Made by a program: the position numbers and the translations under genes. A DNA stretch of 19,376 nt from Planctomycetota bacterium (GTDB lineage: Bacteria > Planctomycetota > UBA1135). The notes under the pieces were generated by a model. It saw only the letters and a program-made list of their open reading frames with translations, was not told the DNA's origin and did not search any database. Within the stretch, counting starts at the first letter, position 1; each line of letters opens with the position of its first letter. The stretch lies in contig DNPI01000035.1 in the NCBI GenBank assembly GCA_003501525.1, positions 1-19,376 on the forward strand, in the 5' to 3' direction. This document shows positions 6,590 through 14,314 of the stretch, piece by piece.

Positions 6590-9276
6590 TGGGCTGAGTA
6601 TTGCAGAGTAACTCGATCCACAAGCAAGTCGACTGGAAGCGCATTTGCTGTCTCAACAAAGGCACCAGCAACAAGAGACCCGGCTGCAGAACGCAACGCA
6701 GGTGTTGCTCCAGACCAAAGCGGGGAACCGTTTAAATAAACAGAAAGGACTGGAGGTACAGGCTCCCTATCTAAAACGAATTCTATATTCATCGATGAAC
6801 CAAGAGGAACAACAGTCCCAGCTCGTCCTTGTTCTTGCCGAGCGCCTTGCTTCCAACGCCAGTTAACTTGACCTTCGCGGTCACGGAAGACTTCAAATAT
6901 CCAAGTTTGCCGATTTCGATTCTCCAAGGCTAAGAGCAATCCAGCAGATCCTATGTGCTCATTACCAACCAATAAATCTCCTGAAAACGACCGAAACGTA
7001 GTCGCCGTAAGACTTCGGAAGGCCCGCGTGCGACCTTTATCACGATGGTTGCCGCGAATATTCAGGTGTCCATCAAGCACTCGCGGCTCTACTCCTAACC
7101 GCGCATGCGTCTGTGCATCCCACCCAGGGCGTAAACGCCGACCATCAAACTCATCCTCCCACAGGCGAAGCTTGGCGTGAGCCTGAATCCGATCTTGCCA
7201 AAGAGCCGCATAAGCAGCTTGTGGATGGTCAGATTGTTCACGCAAAACGTCCTGGAGATATCCGTATTCAGCCACAGCGGAAGGGATATCACCCAATGCA
7301 TAGTGAGCCCAAGCCTGTCCGTTTCGCGCAGCATGCGTGGCAGGGTCCAAGGAAAGCGCTCTATCAAAAGCCTCTAAAGCATCTTCTGCGCGTCCCATAC
7401 TCATCAAATTCAGGCCTCTGCGATATGCAATCTCCGCCCAAGCCGGTGCCGGGCCACTCCCCTTGAGCGTAGCTGGGAGTTCCTGCTCGGCGCGGCGCAA
7501 AGCAACCTCAGCAGCAGCCAAGCTCCCTTCCTGGTGGAGCAACCAACCCAAATCAACTAAAACCGCAACACACCGAGGGGCTTCCGCCACAAGGTCACGC
7601 AACTCTTCGCGAGCACCTGGAAGATCACCTGAATCGGCCGCCCAACGGGCACGTAACCAACGAGCGAAAAAATTACGCGGCTCCAGATCCAGTGCATCAG
7701 CAAGTGTTTCCCTGGCTTCCATTTCTTCACCTAAAACGTGCAGCCAAAACGCTAAGGCCGCAAGAGATGGAGCTGCATCAAGAGGGTCGCCATCGGCTGC
7801 AGCACGGAAATCACGAATCGCTTCTGCAGCAGCCCCGCCCGAAGCAGCTGTAGACAACCCCCTTATGAGGAGCAACTGAGCAACACCCCCATAGGTGTCA
7901 ATAGCATTCACAGAAAGAGAATTCGCACGAACAAAATCGCCCGCCAAATACGCTGCAGCCGCCTCACCCATGCGCGCCTGCATTGCCCCCTCTCCTCCGG
8001 CAGCGGCACTAACTGTATCCCGGAACGCCGATTCAGCCTCCGACCAATCTGCCCGAACCATTGCTGCAAGACCAAGTGCTGCACCATTGCGCAAAGCCTC
8101 AAAAGAGTTTCGCCGTGGATGCATACCCCGCGCACGAACAAGAAAAGGTGAAGCCTCAGCAGCCCGCCCTAATTCCAACAAGAGCATGCCTAGTTCCAGC
8201 GGAGCAGTCGCGTTGCCATCTTGGAGAGCCGTGGCTGTTCTCAACTGTGCCTCTGCTTCAGCATCTAGTCCTAGACGTTTCAGTATCAAGGCCATACCCA
8301 CACGTGGCGAAGCACTACGAGGGAAACGCCCTTCACCAACAGAAAGCCCTAAATCTGAATCAACATCCGGAATAGGTTGCCCCGAAAGCTTCGAGTAAAG
8401 GGTAAAAGCCTCATCAAATCTAAAGGTCCTCTCCCAAACTTTGCCGAGCAACATCCAATTTGCGAGTTCATCTGGGGCAAAATCAACCGCCATCAGCGCC
8501 AGCTCTTCCGCAAAAGAAAAGGCAACGGGCTCATGCATCCCTTGGTCCAGATACCAAAGGACATTGGCACGAATATCTTCAATCCGACCGACTCCGGCAG
8601 CTCGATCTTCACGGATGCGGAGCTCCACCTGGTTCCTCAAGGTCGAAGCAAAGCCAAAATCTTCATAGCCATCACCCTCCAGAGTTTGCTCCCCAAAACG
8701 GTGGTCGCCTGTGCGAGGGTCGACTTCCTGAAATAGGAGCGCATCTCCCACAGCTTTGTCGTACCGACCATCACCAAGAAGTCGTCCGTAGAGAGTTTGC
8801 TGAATGCTTATCTGAACCCAGTCATAAGCCTCTTTGTAATCCTCAGCTTCATCGAAAACACCATCGAAATCCGAACCAGCATCTTCGGCATCTCCTATCC
8901 CCTCCTCACTCGTATCAACCAATTCATCCAAAGCACCTATCGGCTTTCCAGAGAAAGCGAAGAGAGCGTGGTTCCATCCTGCTGGACCGGAGTCCGGCAA
9001 CGGTGGAGGAATGAGCAGCGGAAGGGCCCCTAAAGGAGGAAAGTCGATTGGGAGAGGAGGAAGCGGCTGGTCTGCGCTGGGCTTACGAAAAGGGTCACGA
9101 CCTAATCCCTCTGGGAGGTTCACAACAGATTCCCCCTCAACCGAAGGGAATGGTGGTAAATCCAATCGTCCAGGTCGAGGGCGCGGCCCTCCAGAACCAC
9201 CATCATTAAGCAATCCAAGGCCCATTAATCCTAAGAAAAGAAGAGTTAACACCAAAAGGACTTGCTCGCGCTTCAA
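6586..9276 (-). CDS. Membrane-anchored TPR protein with PilP/GspC-like N-terminus and concanavalin-like C-terminal domain
   Basis: 896 residues. One N-terminal membrane segment (about 5-23) is followed by a Pro-rich stretch containing GRDPFRKP (59-66) and PPLGALPLLIPPPLPDSG. That recalls the RDPF element of PilP and the segment after the GspC anchor, and the gene lies after PilM/N and PilO equivalents as pilP would. Residues about 230-700 are TPR-like helical pairs, clearest at AWAEIAYRRGLNLMSMGRAEDALEAFDRALSLDP (612-645). The last 190 residues (from about 703: LRLWEDEFDGRRLRPGWDAQ, then LDGHLNIRG, IGSAGLLLALENR, LSVYLNGSPLW) look like a LamG or DUF1080-type beta sandwich. TTG at 9276 is chosen because it overlaps the previous stop (TTGA) and has GGAGG at 9284-9288. 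The extracytoplasmic part probably scaffolds the secretion machine; the PilP/GspC link is inference from position and a short motif. Confidence 0.85.
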   Translation of the reverse strand: MKREQVLLVLTLLFLGLMGLGLLNDGGSGGPRPRPGRLDLPPFPSVEGESVVNLPEGLGRDPFRKPSADQPLPPLPIDFPPLGALPLLIPPPLPDSGPAGWNHALFAFSGKPIGALDELVDTSEEGIGDAEDAGSDFDGVFDEAEDYKEAYDWVQISIQQTLYGRLLGDGRYDKAVGDALLFQEVDPRTGDHRFGEQTLEGDGYEDFGFASTLRNQVELRIREDRAAGVGRIEDIRANVLWYLDQGMHEPVAFSFAEELALMAVDFAPDELANWMLLGKVWERTFRFDEAFTLYSKLSGQPIPDVDSDLGLSVGEGRFPRSASPRVGMALILKRLGLDAEAEAQLRTATALQDGNATAPLELGMLLLELGRAAEASPFLVRARGMHPRRNSFEALRNGAALGLAAMVRADWSEAESAFRDTVSAAAGGEGAMQARMGEAAAAYLAGDFVRANSLSVNAIDTYGGVAQLLLIRGLSTAASGGAAAEAIRDFRAAADGDPLDAAPSLAALAFWLHVLGEEMEARETLADALDLEPRNFFARWLRARWAADSGDLPGAREELRDLVAEAPRCVAVLVDLGWLLHQEGSLAAAEVALRRAEQELPATLKGSGPAPAWAEIAYRRGLNLMSMGRAEDALEAFDRALSLDPATHAARNGQAWAHYALGDIPSAVAEYGYLQDVLREQSDHPQAAYAALWQDRIQAHAKLRLWEDEFDGRRLRPGWDAQTHARLGVEPRVLDGHLNIRGNHRDKGRTRAFRSLTATTFRSFSGDLLVGNEHIGSAGLLLALENRNRQTWIFEVFRDREGQVNWRWKQGARQEQGRAGTVVPLGSSMNIEFVLDREPVPPVLSVYLNGSPLWSGATPALRSAAGSLVAGAFVETANALPVDLLVDRVTLQYSAQ

Positions 9277-10061
9277 AGTCCCACCTCCCCATCGATGGGC
9301 TCTGGAAGAGCTCCTGCCTCAAAAGAAAGCCGCACACGCCGCTGTCCGCGACGCGGATCTTTCGGCAAGACTTCGCATGCAACCAAACCGAAGGGACCAC
9401 CATCTTCTTCTGAACCCAAAAGAGCCTGTAAAAACGGATACACAGTGTCCCCATCAAAAACCACGACCGCACTAACCGGGGTGGTATCAAGAGGCGACTC
9501 TGGCATTCCACGCATCCTCTTATGCTGCCTAAGACGAGTGGTAATTTCTATATCCTCTACCGCCCGAGCACCACTTCTGACAGCAAGACGAACAACTCGC
9601 TCAACAATATCTAAACCGCGGAGAACCCTAAAGATTGTCTGCGCTTCGGTAGGAGACACAGGCGGAAGTCCCAAGGACTCATCGACCTCCACATTCTGGC
9701 GCATAGCCCAAGCTATAAGCTCCTGGCGAAGCCGACCTGTCAATTCGATGTAGTGCCGTGAAGGCGAGGTGCCCACCGGAGCCTCGAAGCCCTCCCGCAA
9801 ATCCGGCAGAGCTAATGACGCAAGCTCTGTCGTCCTCAATTCCAAACCATCGAGTCGATTATTCAACTCAGCAACTTGAGTGGAGCTGTAACTGGATTCA
9901 GCAAGCGCTCGCTTAGCCGCGCGGATGTCGCGCTCCGCCTTAGCCAAATCGGAACCTGCCAGACTGCCAACAATCATCTTACCTATCAAAAAGACCCCAA
10001 GCCCAATTGCGGTAACAACTAAGAACTGTCGATGAGTTTGCCAAAAAGTATCTAGATTCAT
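9273..10061 (-). CDS. PilO/GspM-like inner-membrane assembly protein
   Basis: 262 residues from the chosen start. MNLDTFWQTHRQFLVVTAIGLGVFLIGKMIVGSL gives a short cytosolic tail and one membrane helix (about 12-32). It is followed by a probable coiled coil (about 38-80: LAKAERDIRAAKRALAESS, QVAELNNRLDGLELR) and a C-terminal alpha/beta region (about 115-255), the layout of GspM and PilO. Those proteins pair with GspL or PilN in the periplasm, and here the gene directly follows a PilM/PilN fusion. The reading frame extends 18 codons further upstream, but ATG at 10061 is preferred: it overlaps the preceding TGA (ATGA) and has AGGAGG at 10066-10071. Sequence similarity in this family is always low, so the call rests on architecture plus operon position. 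Confidence 0.8.
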   Translation of the reverse strand: MNLDTFWQTHRQFLVVTAIGLGVFLIGKMIVGSLAGSDLAKAERDIRAAKRALAESSYSSTQVAELNNRLDGLELRTTELASLALPDLREGFEAPVGTSPSRHYIELTGRLRQELIAWAMRQNVEVDESLGLPPVSPTEAQTIFRVLRGLDIVERVVRLAVRSGARAVEDIEITTRLRQHKRMRGMPESPLDTTPVSAVVVFDGDTVYPFLQALLGSEEDGGPFGLVACEVLPKDPRRGQRRVRLSFEAGALPEPIDGEVGL

Positions 10062-11701
10062 GCTTCCTCCTCTTCGACATCTAAAGGTTCCAAGAGATGC
10101 ATTTCCACAGTCCATTCAAGATCGCGACCAACTACCCGAGCAGTAGTACGCGCAGCCTCTTCATCACCAGGGATAAGAGCTTTCATTCGCGCACCGAACT
10201 CCGCGAATACCGAACTAGCTGTTCGAGATCCATCCTCTCCGCGACCGGTAATTTTCACAATCGGGACAGCCCGTCCTGGCATCCCCCACTCATCGCCGGG
10301 CTGCATCGAAAGTGAAAAACTTTCCACCCAAAGTGTGTCGGGCAATTCAGCCAAAAGAAGACCCAGAACTTCTTCGCCACTCCTCCTTACTCCATATCTA
10401 GATTCGAGATCTTCGACAACTGCAGCGCTAAACCTCGCCTTGTCCAACAAATCGACGGCTTTACGATGAGAGTTCTCCGCCTCCTTGGCTTGGCGATTAA
10501 GCCGTCTAGCGTTATCCACCGAATCTGCAGCTCTCCCTGAAGAAACAACAAAATCCACCACGAGAAAACCTGCTGCCAACGCAGCAGCAGCAACAGAAAA
10601 GACACCTCTTTCACGAAAGTCTCTTTTCTTCCGGGCCACTGCCGGCAAAATTTCTAACGCATACAGTTCGGGGGAAGCCGCCGATAGAGCAAGCCCCAAA
10701 GCCACCGTACAACCCGGCCCATCACTCAACAATTCAGCTTCCTGATTAGAGTCCAAACCTGAAGTGTCCACCATTTGGGCTGGATCCCAAACTTGGGCAG
10801 GCACACTCATGCGCTCAGTCATGAACTCGGCAAGACCATTCGCGCGACCTCCACCTCCCGTGAGGAGAACTCTATCCAAATGCAACTCAGAAAGACGGGC
10901 TTGAGCGCGGCACAGAGTGACCATGCCACCAAGAAGAGTCGGGAGCTGGTCATAAAGAGGGAGGACAGGTCGAGTCACTCGTTCAGCATCAGATTCCAGT
11001 GACGCACCAATCCCTCCCCTAAGGTCCAAATGCTTATGAATTAACTGCCGCGCTTTGGACGAATTCGTTCCAAGCGAACTAGCCAAAGTAGCGTCTCTTT
11101 GCTCAAGAGAAGTTGTTACCGAACGCGCAAAGTAGAGATCTGTCCCTCGCACTAGAGCCATGTCGAGAGTCCCTTCACCAAGGTGGGCCAAAAGAGTTAC
11201 AGATGGCTCGTGATCACCCAGCTCCAAATACGCGTTGTAAAGCGCAATAGCATTCGGGGTAAATCCTTGGATAGGAACCGCCGAAAGTTCCTCCATCCAC
11301 TCTCCGAGCAAATCCTCACGAACTAAAGCGAGAAGCATAGTGTCCTCATCATCCAAATCATGAGGGGTGGGCAAAAGGTTGTAAGAATCGGCCAACGGCG
11401 AGCCTGACCTAGACTCGAGCTCCCGGACCTCGAATTCCATCAATCTCTCTAATCGCCAATCCTCAACCGCCGGGACAGGTAGATAGCGGAGCATCAAATC
11501 AGACCCTGTAAGTCCTGCCTGAACCCCCGCTAGCTTCTTGCCAATTTGGCCAAGAGAAACGGCAGCGTTCTCAATCGGAGATTCGCCCGACTCTGGTGAA
11601 AATGCGTGATAACGAGATAGGGAAACCCCCGCCTTCGAGCGCTTAACTTGAGCAACACGGACTTGGCTATGGCCAAGGTCGAGACCAGACCCTTTGCTCA
11701 T
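10058..11701 (-). CDS. pilM: PilM-PilN fusion (GspL-like inner-membrane platform protein)
   Basis: 547 residues. The first 350 or so form an actin-like PilM domain: GLDLGHSQVRVAQV (6-19) is the phosphate-1 loop, FTPNAIALYNAY lies mid-domain and LLTGGGGRANGL (279-290) is the phosphate-2/adenosine motif. A membrane helix follows (about 367-387: VFSVAAAALAAGFLVVDFVV). After it come a coiled-coil stretch (about 392-432) and a periplasmic domain starting EEVLGLLLAELPDTLWVESFSL, typical of PilN. The order cytosolic actin-like, TM, periplasmic ferredoxin-like is that of GspL, which links the assembly ATPase to GspM and the pseudopilus. The ATG overlaps the FHA gene's TGA (ATGA), with GGAGG at 11709-11713, 7 bases ahead. 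The C-terminus is very acidic (DVEEEEA). Confidence 0.9.
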   Translation of the reverse strand: MSKGSGLDLGHSQVRVAQVKRSKAGVSLSRYHAFSPESGESPIENAAVSLGQIGKKLAGVQAGLTGSDLMLRYLPVPAVEDWRLERLMEFEVRELESRSGSPLADSYNLLPTPHDLDDEDTMLLALVREDLLGEWMEELSAVPIQGFTPNAIALYNAYLELGDHEPSVTLLAHLGEGTLDMALVRGTDLYFARSVTTSLEQRDATLASSLGTNSSKARQLIHKHLDLRGGIGASLESDAERVTRPVLPLYDQLPTLLGGMVTLCRAQARLSELHLDRVLLTGGGGRANGLAEFMTERMSVPAQVWDPAQMVDTSGLDSNQEAELLSDGPGCTVALGLALSAASPELYALEILPAVARKKRDFRERGVFSVAAAALAAGFLVVDFVVSSGRAADSVDNARRLNRQAKEAENSHRKAVDLLDKARFSAAVVEDLESRYGVRRSGEEVLGLLLAELPDTLWVESFSLSMQPGDEWGMPGRAVPIVKITGRGEDGSRTASSVFAEFGARMKALIPGDEEAARTTARVVGRDLEWTVEMHLLEPLDVEEEEA

Positions 11702-13440
11702 TTAGCGCCCTCCAACCAAGCTGCCACAATTGGGTATGCGCTGGCTAAAGCGTCAACAAGACGAGAACGGTAAGCACTTTCCGCAGCAGATTTAGCATCT
11801 AAAAGCTCCTGAGCACGAAGGCGAAGAAGATTTTCAGCTGCCAAGGCCTCTTCATCAATCCCAGTCCCCGGCAATCTCTCAGCCAAAGCGGCTGCTTGAT
11901 TAGCAAGCGCATTCATATCGGCGACAGAATCAAGGAAGAGCGCTTCCCCCACTGCATCCTGAATAAGTCCTAGCTCTGCTCTACCCGTTCCAATTGCTAA
12001 AGCAGAGAGCTCAAGAGCTCGCGCGACCTTAGCTTCATCCAGTGGCCAATCTCTAAGCAATTCACTCGTTCTGTCCAAAAGAGTTTTGTCGTCACTTTCA
12101 CGAGCACTTCGCTCAATCTCTCGAGCAAGGCGGGCTGCCTCCTGTAAAGCAAAAGTTAACTCCCACTTCAAAAAGAGCTCACTGGAACCATTAAGAGCTA
12201 TCCCACCATCGCTCCCGCAAACAGCATTCATTGCATGAGAAGAACGAACCATCATCCTGCGAGCCTCACCGCCCAAGATAAGCCCCGGTGCCGAAGCCAC
12301 CGCAACTCCTGGCGAAGTGCTCACCGGGCCTCCCTCTGCAAGCAATTGCACAGTTCCCGTTTCCCGAAGAGCTTCACCTGCCCATAGGGTTACTGGGACA
12401 GTATTCTTCGATTTCCAGGTCAACCCGCCTTCGACAGGCGCCCATGTCCCGCCAGAAGATTGGGCATGTAGCAGGGCTCGCCCATCGCGATGGCGAAGGA
12501 TCAAATTGCCGCCTTCGACAAGTAACTTTCTTCCCTCATGGTCAAAAGAAGATACCTCTCCATCCCCTTCTTCCGCTTCAAGGTCGGCAAGAGTCCCAAC
12601 TCCCTCAACGATTATCGCAAGTCGATACCACACAGCCTCAGCAGGAAGAGCGATGCGAGAAGGGCCTTCGCCTAAGTCGCTGCCCATCCACGAAGCTATA
12701 GCGCGGTCTTCTCCTTCGCGTCCCCACTCAAGCAGGGGCCACACATTTAAACCCTTAACTTGGGCACGGAAAACAAGGGCACCTGCGGGAACAGTAAATC
12801 GACGAGCGAGGAGAGCACGAACACGATTCCCTCCATTGCTCAAGACTTCTCCTTCGGCCACAAGACCATCACCAATATCCCAAGCTTCCGCAGCGCCGCC
12901 CCCAAAACGACCTAATCCCTCTAGTAAATCTACCGGACCCGTTGTCAATCCTCCTGCTGCAGCGGGGCGGCGAATTCCAACAACTTCGTCATCACTCCCT
13001 TCCTGTAAAAACCAAAACAAGCCACCTGCAGTCACCAAGACGCAAATAGCCAAAATCGCAAGCAAAGGCTTCGACTTGCGACCGCCCGCAAGAACTTCCG
13101 CCCGAGCTTCTGCCCTACGTTCTTCGTTCCCTTCGTCGGCCGCCCCTGCATCTTGTGCATCATTTAAAAGACGAACATCTCCCAGACGAATTTCAGTATT
13201 GGGGAACCACTCTCCCGATTCGACCTTAGCTCCGCCAACAAAGGTCCCATTTGTTGACTGCAAGTCTTTAAACAAAATGACCCCATCATCTGCAACAGTC
13301 AGCTCCAAGTGTTTGCCGGAAACGGCTTCAGAACCCAAAGCAATATCAGCACCCTTTCCTCTTCCCACCGTGTGGGTACCAGGAGACAAGTCAGACGATT
13401 GGCCCGATTGGGGGCCGTCGAGAATCCGAATGAGGACCAT
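11698..13440 (-). CDS. FHA domain transmembrane protein at the head of the secretion operon
   Basis: 580 residues from the chosen start. An N-terminal forkhead-associated domain (about 1-92) has GRGKGADIAL, then SGKHLEL and STNGTFVGG, the loops that bind phosphothreonine peptides; the usual SRxH motif reads SGKH. An acidic and basic linker leads to one membrane helix (about 125-145: LLAILAICVLVTAGGLFWFL), placing FHA in the cytosol and about 430 residues outside. The outer part begins with a beta-rich, Trp-containing region (about 170-370) that may be concanavalin-like, and ends in a long Ala/Leu/Glu-rich helical stretch (about 427-580). ATG at 13440 is chosen because the FHA fold starts there. 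An in-frame GTG at 13494 would add 18 unrelated residues, and its AAGGAG directly abuts the codon. It is plausibly a phospho-dependent assembly or regulatory subunit; no specific family is recognised. Confidence 0.82.
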   Translation of the reverse strand: MVLIRILDGPQSGQSSDLSPGTHTVGRGKGADIALGSEAVSGKHLELTVADDGVILFKDLQSTNGTFVGGAKVESGEWFPNTEIRLGDVRLLNDAQDAGAADEGNEERRAEARAEVLAGGRKSKPLLAILAICVLVTAGGLFWFLQEGSDDEVVGIRRPAAAGGLTTGPVDLLEGLGRFGGGAAEAWDIGDGLVAEGEVLSNGGNRVRALLARRFTVPAGALVFRAQVKGLNVWPLLEWGREGEDRAIASWMGSDLGEGPSRIALPAEAVWYRLAIIVEGVGTLADLEAEEGDGEVSSFDHEGRKLLVEGGNLILRHRDGRALLHAQSSGGTWAPVEGGLTWKSKNTVPVTLWAGEALRETGTVQLLAEGGPVSTSPGVAVASAPGLILGGEARRMMVRSSHAMNAVCGSDGGIALNGSSELFLKWELTFALQEAARLAREIERSARESDDKTLLDRTSELLRDWPLDEAKVARALELSALAIGTGRAELGLIQDAVGEALFLDSVADMNALANQAAALAERLPGTGIDEEALAAENLLRLRAQELLDAKSAAESAYRSRLVDALASAYPIVAAWLEGAK

Positions 13441-13567
13441 GTTTTGTAGGGACCGGGAGTAGAAGTCTAAAGTCCGCCCCGGGCTAGAGGCCACTCCTTA
13501 TCTGCTGTAAAGAAGTAGGTTACGAACACATTCCAGCAGACCCCGAACACTCAGGTAGTCTTTTAAG
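13441..13567 (-). promoter_or_regulatory. Divergent intergenic region between the secretion operon and rsmE
   Basis: This 127-base gap must hold promoters for both the leftward secretion operon and rightward rsmE, since both open here. I see no convincing -35/-10 pair on either strand. On the minus strand, TTTACA at 13505-13510 resembles a -35 box but has only a poor -10 match 17 bases on. If the FHA gene starts at the alternative GTG (13494), the gap shrinks to 73 bases. No inverted repeat or operator-like palindrome stood out. Confidence 0.3.
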
Positions 13568-14290
13568 GTGCGGTTTTTCTTTCTAACCGATGAACCTCCT
13601 TCTCTCGAAGGCAAATGGACACCTCCAAAGTCCCTCGACAAGCACTTAGCAGCTCTGCGAATCAATGCGGAGACAGATATTTTGCTAATCCTCCCGAAAG
13701 GCGGAGCCATTCGAGCGAGAAGAGCAAAAACAGGAGATTTGGAACTTTTTGGACTTGCCCCAATGCCCAAGTCAAATCTCATGCCTATAACGCTAGCTAC
13801 GGCTTGGCCCAAAGGGGCACGGGCCGATGATTTGATTGTCAGAGCGACAGAAGCCGGAGTTAAGCGCATCATTCCTCTAATTTGTGAACGAAGCGTCGCA
13901 GGGCAAAAGCCTTTCTCGAGCACAAAAATCACACGCTTCCGCAAGCTCGCCAGAGAAACCTGCCAACAATCCGGCCGCCCAAATTTGCCGACAATTGATC
14001 GCAACCCAATTCAGCTAGATATCGTTCTTGAGGAGGCCCCACAAGCACGCCCAGTAGCCCTCACCCCCGGAGCTTGGCCATTAAACATGGAACTAGGTTT
14101 GCACTCGCCACAGGAAATCCTCCTTCTTGTGGGGCCCGAAGGCGGATTCTCACACCAAGAACTTGCGCTTCTCGAAAGTCTAAATGTAAGCAGAGCTGGA
14201 CTTTTGCCAACCATTTTACGAATTGAATCCGCAGGTCCATTTGCAGCGGGACTTTGTCAGCACTGGTCAAGTTCCCTCCGAGAGCAATAA
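13568..14290 (+). CDS. rsmE: 16S rRNA (uracil-1498-N3)-methyltransferase RsmE
   Basis: 240 residues, the normal length. RsmE is a SPOUT-class enzyme that methylates N3 of U1498 in 16S rRNA of the 30S subunit using S-adenosylmethionine. The N-terminal PUA-like domain is visible in MRFFFL and HLAALRINAETDILLI. The middle has the family pattern WPKGARADDLIVRATEAGVKRIIPLICERSVAG, and the C-terminal knot has LLLVGPEGGFSHQEL (about 201-215). The later LRIESA stands where LRTETA is usual. The GTG start is chosen because the family begins with an RFF-type strand; AAGG abuts the GTG, so its ribosome binding site is poor. It is the only plus-strand gene between two leftward operons and is convergent with the metallopeptidase gene 24 bases away, with no obvious hairpin terminator between them. 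Confidence 0.95.
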   Translation: MRFFFLTDEPPSLEGKWTPPKSLDKHLAALRINAETDILLILPKGGAIRARRAKTGDLELFGLAPMPKSNLMPITLATAWPKGARADDLIVRATEAGVKRIIPLICERSVAGQKPFSSTKITRFRKLARETCQQSGRPNLPTIDRNPIQLDIVLEEAPQARPVALTPGAWPLNMELGLHSPQEILLLVGPEGGFSHQELALLESLNVSRAGLLPTILRIESAGPFAAGLCQHWSSSLREQ

Positions 14291-14314
14291 CCAAATATTG
14301 CTAAACAACCAACC

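Noticed and set aside
12317..13462. Plus-strand open frame of 381 codons opposite the FHA gene
   Set aside because: The product is a Ser/Pro/Arg-rich sequence typical of the antisense of a coding frame; the minus strand has an obvious FHA domain and a coupled stop.
13498..14004. Minus-strand open frame of 168 codons opposite rsmE
   Set aside because: The plus strand encodes a complete RsmE with family motifs; the antisense frame has no recognisable domain.
14291..14314. Possible bidirectional terminator between rsmE and the metallopeptidase gene
   Set aside because: The 24-base gap is AT-rich but has no inverted repeat followed by a T-run on either strand.
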